The notes: generated from the sequence alone by a model not told the origin. A stretch of DNA of 64,000 nucleotides from Acanthacorydalis orientalis (GCA_034766995.1 CM068313.1:18542512-18606511); one strand, 5' to 3'; shown: positions 1-11,758, counted from the stretch's first letter. A program made the numbers and translations.

Positions 1-285
1 TGGTGTGGGTAATGTTAAGGAACAAACTATGTGATGGTGTTACCAAAAATTTCGTGCTGGGGACGAGAGCCTTGAAGATGAAGAAGGTCATAGAGGTTCT
101 TTTTCTGTTGATAACGATCAACTAAAGTCGTTAGTTGAATCAGAACCACGCACAACAATTCGAGAACTTGCACAAAAGTTAGGATTTAGTCATCCAATAG
201 TTCTGGGCTAATTAAAACCACTTAAATTAAAAAATGTATATGAATTTAAGGGCCATAAGCCGTAATTATTTTTCTAAGAACCTAA
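1..285 (+). mobile_element. Family-1 mariner MITE, copy 1 (cut by window start)
   Basis: This is the 3' part of a non-autonomous mariner; the 5' end lies outside the window. Three-frame translation gives a broken transposase N-terminal region: a remnant of the VKxxTVxxWxQKF helix-turn-helix segment, then the linker (ESLEDEEG) and a DNDQLKSLVESEPRTTIRELAQKL stretch interrupted by indels, then SHP. The text then passes straight into a 3' inverted terminal repeat (about 259-285, ending TTCTAAGAACCTAA) with no catalytic domain. The same junction occurs in the copies at 3.7, 7.8 and 39.9 kb. The 3' repeat is the reverse complement of their 5' ends. It is dead as a gene, and any mobility would need a transposase supplied in trans. 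Confidence 0.82.
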
Positions 286-842
286 TATTTAGTAAATAAA
301 TTATAAAAAACAATGCATATAAATTTGAAAATATAATTCTATTAATAATGGATAATTTTATTACCACTACTTAGGTATTGTATAAAAAAAATTAGTTATA
401 TGGAAAAATTATTGAATTTTCATCATTCTATGCCAAATTCTTTGAAAAGTATCAAGAATTCTTTAAAATAAAATGTTTTATATGTAATATATATATAGAT
501 ATAAAATGTGTATATATATATTAGCATTTTAATAGTCTTATTTCCAATTTTCTGTATTCTTTCCATAGATAATAAATAATGTGTCTATTTAATAACAGTC
601 GTTATTCATTCTTAACAAGATATTGCCAATTAAATTTATGATAAGTATGAACATTATTCGTTAAAAAAGTTATACTTCACTTGTCGACATAATTAAAAAT
701 TACTTACGAATTTAGTATAATTACTTATGAAGCTTCATTTTATGATGTAAACTTTTAAGATATAAATTCTAAGAAAATTGTTATTTTGAATCTAGATGTA
801 ATCATTTACTTACTTTAGATTTTAAACATTTGTTGGATTCTG

Positions 843-895
<53 letters not shown>

Positions 896-1240
896 TGTAA
901 AATGAACGGTAAAAGCTTTTTAATTTTAATGAAAATTACTGTAATCTTCAGTATTAAGACTTAAAAATATTAACTCTTAATTCAGTAATTAATTATTATG
1001 TTTCCACGAGATTTGCTAAATACTGTTATTAAAAAAAGAAGTTTTGGATAATCTATTTCCCGGATAATCAATTGTTAGAAAATTAAATTCTGTTTATGAT
1101 TCGACAAGAAATAAATATTTTGTTACGATAAAGTGTAGCTTCAATTTTCTACAAACCTTTCGTAACATTACTTAAAATATCTTTCGATTCCTTTGACATT
1201 CTAAATGATTATCCAATAGTTTGACTCGTGCACTTTACTA
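286..1240. other. AT-rich non-coding stretch
   Basis: Very AT-rich sequence with frequent stops in all frames. It holds short (TA)n runs near 487-525 and the long (TA)n array at 850-891. No gene, RNA or element boundary is visible. Confidence 0.7.
850..891. repeat. (TA)n microsatellite
   Basis: Uninterrupted TA dinucleotide array of about 42 bp, one of the longer pure arrays in the window. Confidence 0.97.
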
Positions 1241-1700
1241 AATGTTTTTGTACCGTTGCCGTAAAATGATCATCTTATTTCGCACTCCATTGCTCGATTA
1301 CAGATATTCGCGTTCAAAGTAATTTCTGATTCAAACCAAAGATGAGATCAAAAACACAGGGGCGGTGCAAATGCAAATTAATGTACGGCTCAGTTGGTCT
1401 GCGGCGGGTTCAAGTAGCACACTTGGTTGTTGAATTACGCCACGCGCGGCCATAAACAGTCCATCAAAGGGGTAAAGTTACTTCACGCAGAAGAAATAAA
1501 ACATCACACGGTGCTTTCTTCATCGCCGCACACTTTCAACTTCTTGTTACCTAATTAAAACAACATTAGCGTTCGACAATCATTTTAGGAACGGGTAGAC
1601 GGTGTTGTAATTTGACTCACTGCTATATTAACACTGTAGTAATATTTCAGGGTTTACGGTGCAGTGTAAATCTACTATAATAATAAAAGCATTTTTGTTG
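1241..1700. promoter_or_regulatory. GC-richer island A, candidate enhancer with a POU octamer
   Basis: The base composition changes abruptly to a CpG-containing, balanced sequence. It contains a perfect POU octamer followed by a homeodomain core (ATGCAAATTAAT, 1371-1382), a Caudal/Hox-type CATAAA (1451-1456) and a TCF-type CATCAAAGG (1462-1470). No long open frame crosses it. A compact transcription-factor platform is the simplest reading. Motif matches alone are weak evidence, so this is a candidate only. Confidence 0.35.
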
Positions 1701-2820
1701 TTTTATGTAAGTGAGTTACATATTTTATATTCCTTTTTCATCTCTTTCCTCATCTTATAAATATAACATCGATGTTAATTATTTAAAACTCTGTGTAGCT
1801 TTTGATAATGACTGATAAAGTTTCTTGTTCAAAGAGTTGATACAAGTGAAAATACTTTTACAAGATTTTATAGAATTCTGATTTTATTTTCAATCTGATG
1901 AATGGATTAAAATACTTCTGAGTTGTGTAAATAATGTATAAGAAATATTTAATTTTTGTCAGAAAAAAAATTATTTTTAAATAGAATTAAAAATGCTTTA
2001 TAATTAATAAAAGTAAAATTGTAAATTAAAATTTTTACCACACATTTATTGAATGAAACAACTGTCACTTTGTATAAATAGATACATTTCAGAAATACTG
2101 ATTTTGATAATATATTATTTATACCTTTATTTTTTATAACTTTAGGAAAATACAAAAAAAACTGTATTAAATTTTTATTGCAATTTATGAACATTTGAAT
2201 TGAAATTTGGACATATTCAATGAAAATGACTCAATTAAAGATTTTTGAATATTTTTTCTTACATTTTATTTAAATATGTGTGGAAACTTGAACTTTGTGT
2301 GCATTTTACACAAAATTAGTTAATGTTAAAGAAATTTATGTAATAAATATAACTGTGATCAAATATTACTGTTTAAATTGGAACTTAAACGCTAAGAATG
2401 TTTTTATTATTCAATAATTGTGTTTAATAAGTTAAATTATACTGACAAAACTTAATTATAGAATTATAAATTTTTAGATTTTAATATAGAGCGATGGAAA
2501 AGTATATAATGAATAACAGTATATCTAAAATGATTTACAATTTTCTTAGATTTTATGTAATTAAAATATATTTGTAGTGTTTTGAAAAAAACAATTTTGT
2601 TTCTATATAAAATGGATTGTTTTTAATTTGAGAAAAATTAAAATTGCATAATAGAATGTTTTTTTTACTTCTACTATTTCAGGGAAAATATGCTGAAATA
2701 TGTGTCATTGGAATTTACAGAACTTTCCTTATTGTTATGTTTTTCAATTTACTTCTCTATGCAAGAAAATTTATAAACATTGATGTGCACGGGAAAAAGC
2801 CATTACTTTGTCGTAAACGG
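1701..2820. other. AT-rich non-coding stretch
   Basis: Homopolymer-rich AT sequence. Two open frames of 60-81 codons (about 1949-2194 minus, 2644-2826 plus) have Ile/Phe/Lys/Asn-rich, family-less translations and are judged chance. Confidence 0.65.
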
Positions 2821-3160
2821 CTGTAGCAAAAGATGTAATGTGTTCAGTGTTGTCACCTTGCTGCAACTACTTCAACCCTTCTCCCGCAATGAGTGTGTAA
2901 TTCAGCTGTGATGGGTAGTTTGTCGCCTCTGTTGCGCGCAGCGGGTGCACGCGGATTGTGGGCGATATGGGATAAAATAGGGGACGAGAACGTGTTACTA
3001 ACGCCGCCAACGCATTCCATACAAATTACGAATAGCTCTAACGCAAGAGTTTAGCTGCAATGTCGTGGCCTTACCTAATGTTGTGTGGTTAGATTTATGA
3101 GTCGCTTGGGCGATTTTCGTCTTCGAATAGCTGCGTTAAAACGAAAACTGTCAACTGTCT
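2821..3160. promoter_or_regulatory. GC-richer island B
   Basis: A CpG-containing block (for example the GTTGCGCGCAGCGGGTGCAC stretch near 2931-2950) surrounded by AT-rich DNA. No open frame spans it, and there are no splice signals that I would defend. It is a candidate conserved non-coding element on composition only. Confidence 0.28.
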
Positions 3161-3710
3161 GCTTTCGATTTTAACACTTATATTCTTTTAATTTATTAAT
3201 CTACTGTACTTTTAATTATACCAAATAGACACATTTTTTTATAAATTCCAATACATGATCTGATATTTAAACAACTGTATATGCAATATTCCATGTTATA
3301 ATTTTTCGGTAAATAAAAGTATATACTGAAAGTTTACGTTTAATTTGAATGAAAATTTTGACTCAATTATGCACATTTGATGCTATTATGTTTACATATG
3401 TTACGAAATGTTTCATAATCATTACATAATGTTTGTGTAAAATGTTTGTTTGCACATGAAAATCAGATTCAGTTTTATACTTCGGTTGAAATTTACGTTG
3501 ATTTTTTTTGTATACAAACGTATGCATAAATTATTAAAAAAAAACGATTTTTTGTTTTTAACTTCCCCTTATTAATAATGTATCGAATTTAAAATTGTTT
3601 TTTTTTCTCACGCATCTTTGAAAATTCTAAAAGATTGTGTCAAAATATTACATGATTTTTTAAAAAAAAGCATGATTTTAACATAGAATATATTTAAGAT
3701 ATTCTTGATA
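3161..3710. other. AT-rich non-coding stretch
   Basis: AT-rich spacer with poly-A and poly-T tracts. Nothing else is recognised before the transposon end at 3711. Confidence 0.65.
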
Positions 3711-4269
3711 TTAGCTTGGTAGAAAAGTAATTAAGGTTTTTGTTTTCTGAATTCTAACCTTAATTTCTTCAATGTCATTTCATCGGGTTCATGTTAATAT
3801 CATTTTAAAGTGAATGTTTCGGTCTACATTTTGGTCACATCGACTTTGATTTTATTATTAAGTTTGTTTCAAATTGGGCTATTGAATTAAAAATGGAAAA
3901 GAAGCAAATAAAAGAAATTTATTGTATAAGTTCAAAACGGATGATAAAGCAGCAGAAACTGCTCGTGAACTAAACGATACTTTTGGTGTGGGTATTGTTA
4001 ATTAACGTACGGTGCAACGGTGATTCCAAAAATTTCAAGTTGAGGTCGAGAGCCTTGAGTAGATGGAGAAGGTCGTGGGCGTCCTTCTTGAATTCATAAC
4101 GACCAGCTGATAACGTTAGTTGAATCAGAACCATCCACAACAATTTTAGAGCTGGCACAAAAGTTAAGCGTTGTCATCGAACAGTTCTGAATCACTTAAA
4201 TCCACTTACATTAAAGAATGTATAAGAATGTAGAAGGTCATAAAACACTATTATTTTTCTAACAACTTG

Positions 4270-4270
<1 letters not shown>
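3711..4270 (+). mobile_element. Family-1 mariner MITE, copy 2 (complete ends)
   Basis: A 560 bp element with both terminal inverted repeats. The left end (TTAGCTTGGTAGAAAAGTAA, 3711-3730) matches the reverse complement of the right end (about 4244-4270). From memory the left end and the following GGTTTTTG resemble the Hsmar1/MADE1 terminal repeat. An ATG at 3894 opens the canonical mariner start (MEKKQIK), but a frameshift breaks the frame. Pieces of the helix-turn-helix (AAETARELN, RTVQR), the ESLE linker and the QL.LVESEPSTTI stretch remain in shifted frames. The catalytic DDD domain is absent, so the N-terminus joins directly to the 3' terminal repeat. A (TA)n array starts 3 bp beyond the right end. 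Confidence 0.85.

Positions 4271-4272
<2 letters not shown>

Positions 4273-4308
<36 letters not shown>
4273..4308. repeat. (TA)n microsatellite abutting MITE copy 2
   Basis: A TA array directly next to the right terminal repeat of the family-1 element, consistent with insertion at TA. Confidence 0.95.
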
Positions 4309-4315
<7 letters not shown>

Positions 4316-5050
4316 TATGTGTGTGTATGTACATTTATTACTGTTTATAAAAATAATACAAAATAATTGTTTATTAAAGCATATGCATGATTTATATTTA
4401 TTATACGACTGAATAATTTGGAGAAACATTAAACGTTTTTTGCAAAAGAACTGAAAAGTAGGTCTAGTTTTAATGAAGCAAAATTTGCTTCACTCTATTA
4501 AAATAATTTCTAATCGTTTTAGTTAACGTTTACTTATAGTATAACATCTATGGAAAATTGTATTATAACTTCTGAATAATTTAATTAGAAATTAATTTTC
4601 AAGTTCGGAAATATATGTATTTATAAATAAATTTACAAATTTAATTGTGATGAAAGTTTGTAGAAGTTGTATTGGCTTATTTTTCTATTTGTATTGTGTG
4701 AACTGTAATTGTAAATGTATGATATTAATTAAATTTTAAAGTTAACAGAAGAGATCTACTGGGAAAATTTTAATTTGTTTTCTATGATATAAAATTTTAA
4801 TTTTTAGTATTTTTTCAAATATAAATCATATATTTTATTCGATTTTTCAAATATTTCAGTTTACAACATTTTATTAGATTTATTTTATAAAAAAATATTT
4901 TCATCGATGTGACTGTATACATGATGATGTTCTTCAATTACAGTTCATTATTGTAAAACATTTTGTATAATTACAAGATTCGAGTAAATGCTTCAGACAA
5001 CGATTACCATCTAAGTTGACTCACAATATATATATATATAATTATTATTA
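4309..5050. other. AT-rich non-coding stretch
   Basis: AT-rich spacer ending in a short (TA)n run at about 5028-5041. No gene seen. Confidence 0.65.
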
Positions 5051-5430
5051 TTATACCACCTTATTTCAAGATAACGAGATATTTTTGAACGGCGTCAAAT
5101 CCTTTCATCAGATATGTCGTCAAGACAGTACGAAAGCTGTTATATTTTCCCGTGTTAATCTGTTACTGGCTTAACTTACTAAGCCTCTTTGTTCTCCATC
5201 ATGGAGCACTGATTTCTCTTCCTTTCTTCCTTACGCCTTGATCGTGTGCTGCTCATACGAGCTGAATGTACCGCTTCGAAAATGCGGTCGGATTAAACGC
5301 TACTTTATGCTCCAGTAGTCTTAAGTGAAAACGGGTTTTGTACACGTAAACACGAGTCGAGGTTTCACAATTATTATGTGCCACGTATCCTTGTGGTCAC
5401 GGTTTACGTACAAAGTAGGTTTTTATTGTT
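5051..5430. promoter_or_regulatory. GC-richer island C containing a hairpin
   Basis: A balanced-composition island. It holds the short palindrome CTCCATCATGGAG (near 5195-5207) and, at its 3' side, the 78-nt inverted-repeat hairpin annotated separately. No open frame spans the island. It could be regulatory DNA or the locus of a small RNA. Confidence 0.3.
5337..5414 (+). ncRNA. Candidate hairpin RNA (pre-miRNA-sized)
   Basis: The arms TTTGTAC-AC-GTAAAC (5337-5351) and GTTTACGTACAAA (5402-5414) pair over 13 bp, with one 2-nt bulge on the 5' arm. The interior can add several G-C pairs, including GAGG with CCTT, leaving a loop of about 15-20 nt. The size fits a metazoan pre-miRNA. The fold was made by eye, the lower stem is better paired than the upper stem, and I recognise no known mature sequence, so this is a weak call. 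The same inverted repeat could also be a transcription-factor palindrome. Confidence 0.22.
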
Positions 5431-5453
5431 ATTTCTTGTTTGTGTGATCTAAT

Positions 5454-5457
<4 letters not shown>

Positions 5458-5512
<55 letters not shown>

Positions 5513-5597
5513 AATGTTTTGGAAATATTCAAGAAAATTAAGCGAATAAAACAATTAAAAATAAAATAATTATTGAATATATTTAAAATGAGTGTTT

Positions 5598-5660
<63 letters not shown>

Positions 5661-5745
5661 ATAAATGTTTGGAAATATTCAAGAAAATTAAACGAAAGAA
5701 TAATTAAAAATTAGATAATTATTGAATATATTTAAAATGAGTGTT
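5458..5745. repeat. Tandem duplication of a (TA)n-plus-unique-sequence module
   Basis: A (TA)n array followed by ~88 bp of unique sequence (AAATGTTT(T)GGAAATATTC ... ATTTAAAATGAGTGTT) occurs twice, ending at about 5597 and 5745. The copies differ by a few substitutions and small indels. The second (TA)n (5601-5648) is compounded with (GT)n. A third TA array starts at 5765 without a third unique segment. The structure suggests unequal exchange or slippage between TA arrays that copied the intervening DNA. Confidence 0.85.
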
Positions 5746-5758
5746 CCACAAATAATAA

Positions 5759-5760
<2 letters not shown>

Positions 5761-5800
<40 letters not shown>

Positions 5801-5843
5801 TGTATATATGTATATATATATATGTATGTACATGTGTATGTAT
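5761..5843. repeat. Interrupted (TA)n with TATG units
   Basis: TA array interrupted by TGTA/TATG variants. Its translation gives the Ile-Tyr run of the open frame at 5722-5928, which is therefore not a gene. Confidence 0.9.
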
Positions 5844-6332
5844 AAAATCCCTTGACAGTAAATTTTGTATATATTTGCTACAAAATACATCTATTCACCA
5901 AAATTATTCTATTTTGTGCACTGAGTGATAAATATTATTTAAAACAAAAAATTTAAATGGACTCTATTTTTATTTATTTAAAAAAAATGATATTTCAAAT
6001 TTGAAATTTAATTAATTAAAATAAATTGACAATATATACTTTTTTACAAAACATCACGAGTATAACGTGTTTTTTCAACCATAAAAAGGCATTTCGACTA
6101 TGAATCACTAAAATGTGTTTATTTTTTTAATTGTATTGAATTAAATTTATGTATTCTGTATCTTAATAGAAACATTTTCAAATAGAAGTAGCAATTAAAA
6201 TATTTATTTAGTTTCATAAAACAATGAATAAGCTTTTTCCATTCGAATAAACCATTAGAGGTTTTAGATAATTTGTTTAAATGTCTGAAATACTGGATTT
6301 ATTTCAATAATGTAATGATTTTTAAATTTCTA

Positions 6333-6385
<53 letters not shown>

Positions 6386-6480
6386 CATATGCCTACTTGT
6401 ACATGCACAACTGAGAATTTTATTTAATTTTTTCACATCAAATAAAATCCCTCTATATTGCAAAAGGGTTGAAAAGCGTT
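5844..6480. other. AT-rich non-coding stretch with (TA)n
   Basis: AT-rich sequence containing a pure (TA)n array at about 6339-6384. Open frames here are microsatellite translations. Confidence 0.65.
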
Positions 6481-6990
6481 ATTAAAGAGTTTTCAATAAC
6501 TCGAAGCAAATATGGTTCAAAGGGTACTAAATACATCTGAATTTTCTTTGAACCAGTATACTTCACAAAGAGTACGTGTTGTAAACCACAAAAGAATATC
6601 AAAAGCGGGACGTCATTTTTCGTAGCTTATGAGTTGTATCGAATATGACGTGCAGAATAATACCGTTGCATCAAACATAATTAGTGAAGATTTACATCAG
6701 TCACGCAACAATACTTTCATATAAAATAATTGAGCGGCGAAGAACAATGAATGAGCCGTCAAAATCCGTACCGATTGTCACAGATACATCAAAGTGAAAA
6801 TGTTATAATGTAACGCACGTGGCGTACGATTCAATAAACTAAGAACGTATTGTTGAAATGACTATAATTCGATTCTTTGCTCATCAAAGAATCCAGCTCG
6901 ATTTCTTTCTGACATTGACGTTAATTAAAAAGGCGTGCAATTATATGCATGGCCGTATTCATCCCGTACAGATGGTGTTTAGGGTTCAGT
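6481..6990. promoter_or_regulatory. GC-richer island D
   Basis: About 500 bp of more balanced composition with scattered CpG (for example near 6602-6612, 6728-6737 and 6813-6828). It lacks a long frame and shows no family signature. Candidate conserved non-coding DNA on composition only. Confidence 0.25.
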
Positions 6991-7404
6991 GCGATAAATT
7001 CGACTGAACATATATATTTATCACTTCAACGAATATCCTTTTCATTATCGAGATTCAAATATGACTGACTTTTTTTCTCTTTTGCATATTAAAAAAATCT
7101 GAATTTTTATTAAAAATTATTTGATCATATTCAAATGACTATCGCTGAGAATTAGAAAGAATATCTCATGTATTGGTTTTAACGCTTATAAAATATTATT
7201 TTAATTAAAAAACTAGTACGTTGAATATAAAATTTTATTTTGTTACATTGCAAAAAGTAAAGTACATTATTAATTTACATAATAATGAATCACGGTGATG
7301 TAAATCACTCGTTTAAGTTAAATTGTCTCCGTACTAGTTTTTCAAAAAGTATAAAAGTTGTTCACATATAGCGACAGTTTTATGTATTAATACGTTAAGG
7401 TTAA
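6991..7404. other. AT-rich non-coding stretch
   Basis: AT-rich spacer with no element boundary that I can place. Confidence 0.6.
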
Positions 7405-7470
7405 TGGCGGTTCACTGAGACTGTCATTTTTCAAACGAGCATAACTGTAGTTGAAAATCCATATGGGGCT
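7405..7470 (+). mobile_element. Possible scrap of a family-3 mariner 5' end
   Basis: TGTCATTTTTCAAACGAGCA (7422-7441) matches, with one difference, the sub-terminal 5' sequence of the mariner at 53.4 kb (53501-53520). Similarity fades quickly on both sides and no terminal repeat is present. It may be a heavily decayed 5' fragment, or chance. Confidence 0.33.
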
Positions 7471-7794
7471 TTAACAATTTTTTTACTAAATATATATATA
7501 TATATATTCAAATTATATACGTATACGAGTATATAGGAAAATGAAGATGTAAATTATTTAAATGAAGAAATTGGTGATGAACTTTTTAAATTATTAATTC
7601 ATAAAAATGATATGGCCGATGGTTGTAATTGTAAAATTCTTCATGGCATTGGTGTATCATTTAAAAAGATCTTTCAGTTTCCTCTATTCATTAAATAACT
7701 TTCTTTACAGAAATTAGTTAATTTTTTATATAAGTAAAGGTTATCTTTCTCAATATCAGGCGAATAAAATACTTATGAAACAATGATAATTTTA

Positions 7795-8284
7795 TGTTTG
7801 TCCAAAAAATAAAGTGGATTTCTCGGTTTGTGGTTTAGTAATATGGACTTTAGTTTTATTATTAATTTTGCTTAAAATTGTCCTACTGAATTATAGATTG
7901 AAAAGAAGAAAATAAGAGCTTTTTTTTGTATGAGTTCAAAACGAGTGGTCGACTAACGGAAACTGCTCATAAAGTAAACAATGCTTTTGGTGTGTGTACT
8001 GTTAAGAAACGTACGGTGCAGTGTTGGCTCCAAAAATTTCATGCTGGGAACGAGAGCCTTGAAAATGAACAAGTTCACAGGCATCCTTCTTTAGTTCATA
8101 ACGACCAACTGAAAACGTTAGTTGAATTAAAACTACGTAAAATGTTTCGAGAGCTTGCACAAAAGTTGCAAACTAGTAATCAATAATTCTGGACCACTTA
8201 AAACAGCTAGGAAAATCAAAAAACTGCATATTGTGCATATTATTAAAACTGTCATAAACCGTAATTATTTTTCTACCAACCTAA
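7795..8284 (+). mobile_element. Family-1 mariner MITE, copy 3
   Basis: The right terminal repeat is intact (about 8259-8284, ending TTCTACCAACCTAA). The left end is eroded: alignable sequence begins near 7795-7830 and the first terminal bases are not recognisable. It carries the best open transposase relic of this family (7926-8186). As in the other copies, the N-terminal DNA-binding region is followed directly by the 3' terminal repeat, so the deletion is shared. Confidence 0.82.
7926..8186 (+). pseudogene. Mariner transposase N-terminal fragment (86 codons)
   Basis: Translation starts YEFKTSGRLTETAHKVNNAF and continues through VKKRTVQCWLQKFHAGNESL and DQLKTLVELKL to REL(A)QKL. This is the paired-like helix-turn-helix DNA-binding half of a mariner transposase, which recognises the terminal repeats. 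A full-length protein is about 340-350 residues with a DD34D catalytic domain; this frame ends after about a quarter of that and no D residue of the triad is encoded nearby. The initiator region (MEKKQ-type, about 7899) is out of frame with the body. Could a short DNA-binding protein be made? The frame is open from an internal Met, but nothing supports expression. Confidence 0.8.
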
Positions 8285-8641
8285 TATTATGTACGTATAA
8301 TTCAAACAATTAATTATTAATCTTAGTAACCATAAATATCAGATTATAACTGATGAAATATAAAAATTAGCATCGTCTTACTACTGAAAGTGTAATTGCG
8401 AAAAATATATTTGCTATTATTTAATCATATTGACTAAAATTTTAAATGGTCAACTAAACATTAATTTTCAGCGTTCATTCAGCAGCTATAGAATTGATAT
8501 AATTCCTTTTTGTACTTTGGAAAATCCTCTGAATAAACTTTTTGTTTTAAATTCTTTCGGAAATGGTATTTCTTAAAAACAATTTTGTTTTAATTATATT
8601 TTTATTGTAAAATAATATTCCAAAAATTTCAGATGAAATAT

Positions 8642-8662
8642 TATATATATATATATATATAT
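8642..8662. repeat. (TA)n microsatellite
   Basis: Short pure TA array. Confidence 0.93.
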
Positions 8663-9764
8663 CTCACAGTAATGATAATATTTTGAGACGTTTGTTGAAC
8701 ATAAATACATAACACCTTTGTTCAAGTAAAACGAAGTACTTGATATATTTGTAACATTCATGGAATCGTTTTCATTTCCTGACTGTTTCGTTAAAACCAT
8801 CGAATGATACGATACACGGAAGTTTTTTATACTTATCTGTCTTTTATCATCAAACCGTTTATAATTCATCCCCCAGGTGTGCCGTTACATGTTCTATAAC
8901 TTTGCAGAAAGAATTGAATTTCTTCAATTATTTAAATTAATGATCGGGAGTAGAAAACCAATTTAATTTGCGCGCAAATTTTATCACCTTTTAAAATGAA
9001 TTGAGTATATAGCGTAGTAGAATTTTTTTGTTATAGATTGAATATATCTCGTACCATTACCTACATAGCTCTTATTTGAGGAAGAATTTAGTTTGATAAA
9101 TATCGGTATTATTACTACCTTCACATCGTTCTTTTTTTTAAAAAAGAAGTGTAAAAATGTTTTCAAACTTAAGTTTCTTTAAATAATTTATTAGTTCTAT
9201 GTGATTTAATAAAATAAATTTGCACATTAATATAAAAATATCTGAAATAAAATTATTCTAAATGCTTTCATTGCTTCCGCAGCAAATATTTAAATCGTGT
9301 TTATTTATAATTATGCAGTATTGCTTTTAATTATTGTTTGTATTAATTAAATTTGATATCTTGAAATATAAATTGTATGTATTGGCGTTGAATTGAATTC
9401 TATTAAATGTATATTTAAATTAAATTTTAATTTAAATTTCTCATATATTTATGGAATAAAATATTGAATAATTAATACAAAAGTATTAAAATTATCTCCG
9501 TCAGTGATATTATTAATTATTCGAAAATAAAAGAGCCATATTTAAAAAATTCTTATTATTCTAGTTTACTTTAAAGATTTTATATTTAAAATGAATGAAT
9601 TCTGACACAAAAAATAACCTTTACTCAAGTTACACAATTCTAGAAAGCTTTCTCTATTTATAACTACTCTCCAGTGCTGCTTGTTGTTTATTTAATATTT
9701 TAATGAATGAATAAATTCTGTGCGACTGTTAAATGGCGGTTTATTTTATATATGGTTTGTAATG

Positions 9765-9766
<2 letters not shown>

Positions 9767-9811
<45 letters not shown>
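9767..9811. repeat. (TA)n microsatellite
   Basis: Pure TA array of about 45 bp. It explains the Ile-Tyr run in the minus-strand frame at 9700-9915. Confidence 0.96.
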
Positions 9812-9814
<3 letters not shown>

Positions 9815-10224
9815 GATGAAAAATAAAACGACCAGTGGCAAGACTTAGTTAGTTGTACATATATAATGTTAAAAATCTGTCTAAAGAAAGCAGTAAGGTG
9901 CTCGTATAACATCATCTGTTATTCACAACCGTTGGGAATTGTTCCTAAGTCCGAGAGTCAGTTACAGGGTTGAGCGAACGACTTAAATCTACATGCAAGT
10001 TTTGTGGACATATGAATATGAGCTTTGTGTCAAGTGGCTGCTTCAATATACAACACTTATACACTGTTTTATTTGTTTTAAGCTTTTGTTTAATATGAAA
10101 TTTTTTTTTAGTCAAGACGATTGTAGTCTGCAATATTTTTTTTATTTTATTATCTTCTATGTTAATAGGAATAAAGTAATTATATTTTTCCTAACTACTA
10201 TGAAATTATTACAAAATTCTATTT

Positions 10225-10255
<31 letters not shown>

Positions 10256-10260
10256 GGAGA
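10225..10260. repeat. Compound (TA)n(GA)n microsatellite
   Basis: TA array passing directly into a GA array. The same compound arrangement recurs near 15.9, 26.6, 32.1 (as CT then AT) and 41.0 kb. Confidence 0.94.
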
Positions 10261-10791
10261 AAGATATTATTATTGTAAAATAATATATAATACATTTTTT
10301 TTACAATTTATTTTGCTTATGCACGGACACATTTGCACAATTAAAATTGTATACAAGAACAATTAAATAAAAAAATACCAAATTAAAATCCATAGATAGG
10401 AATATTTATCTTATTGAAAAAAATATTTTAAAATTTATTTTCTTTTAAAAATTCTCTTTAAATACTACTAGAATTAATTATTATATACATAATCTAATTT
10501 AGAGGTAGATGTAAATATATTTATATTTTCTATCAAAACAAAAAATGAAAACAATGTTTTTTACTAATAAATACTTATACAGAGCTCCTAGCTGTTGTTT
10601 TTTATTATATAGCATTTATTTATATTTTGTGACTACATAACATCAAAATAAGTACAATACTATACACGTTAATAATACTTGTAATTTTTAAAAAAAATCA
10701 TACAAATGAATTACACAACGTGTAACTGTACATCTTAAGTCAGTTATTAAAAAAGTGATATTACTTTTTCATAAAGAAACTAAATCATGGT

Positions 10792-10829
<38 letters not shown>
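10792..10829. repeat. (TA)n microsatellite, interrupted
   Basis: TA array with one TGTA interruption. Confidence 0.93.
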
Positions 10830-11724
10830 AATGTATATATTATAATAAGAGAATATTTGTTTTATTTTAGTGTGAGGGTGTTGCATATTTAAATATTAAT
10901 GAGGATATATTTGAATATTTATGGGGCTAATCAGAATCTTTTTGAAATTTTAAAAAATATTATTTTTTTAAAAAAAAGTTGTGTAAAAAAATTAGCTTAA
11001 TTTTATAGATATTTGAAATTAATATAAAATGTGTATTGAATACTAAAATAAAATCTATATTACTCCTTATTTGATGACACTACAAATACAGACACTTAAC
11101 AATTAATTATAAGACAAAAATCCTCAACGATTCAAATAAATTTTGAAAGTCTAAGTTTTTTAAATTATTCCTAATGTTTTTACATGACACTAGCGGTTAA
11201 TACTAGTAAAAATAATAATTTAATATTGACTTCTAGTAGGCTAAAGTATTTGAATTTTTTAATCAATTGAAAATTTATGAAAAACCACAATTTAAAATAT
11301 ACAATGTTTTGAAACTTAGTTACATCGTATAATTTTTCAGTTGTTAAAAAAATTGTCAACAAAAAAAAACTAACGATAATGTAATCTTAATATCTGATTG
11401 TGTTTTTTAAGTAATTTATAGAACTTTATTATTTTCATTTATTTATAAAAGTCTACTAGGAATATAGATTTTCAATTATTAATGAACTTAAATTTTCCAT
11501 TTGATAATGAACCACATAAATATTTTAAAGAGAACTTTTCAAGTCTCAATTTTAATACGAGTGATGTATTTTTTTCTCTTTAAAACTGTAGAGATACATT
11601 GAATTTACAAGGATAAAATACAAATCCCTTGATGTATGTAATCGTACATAGAAGTCAAAACCATAAAAGTGTTTTGTATTCAAAAAAATATTTTATTATC
11701 TTATAAATACACACATGTACATGG

Positions 11725-11727
<3 letters not shown>

Positions 11728-11756
<29 letters not shown>
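11728..11756. repeat. (TA)n microsatellite
   Basis: Pure TA array. Confidence 0.94.

Positions 11757-11758
<2 letters not shown>

Noticed and set aside
3970..4158. Minus-strand 62-codon frame inside MITE copy 2
   Set aside because: Antisense shadow of the decayed family-1 transposase region.
5722..6485. Open frames rich in Ile-Tyr on the plus strand
   Set aside because: They are direct translations of (TA)n arrays. The same applies to frames at 9700-9915, 21614-21874, 23306-23488, 25635-25832, 30091-30416, 35414-35659, 39677-39910, 41730-41912 and 49170-49633.
9993..10283. 96-codon plus frame with overlapping minus-strand frame
   Set aside because: Phe/Tyr/Ile-rich and ends in (TA)n(GA)n translation. 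No family signature.
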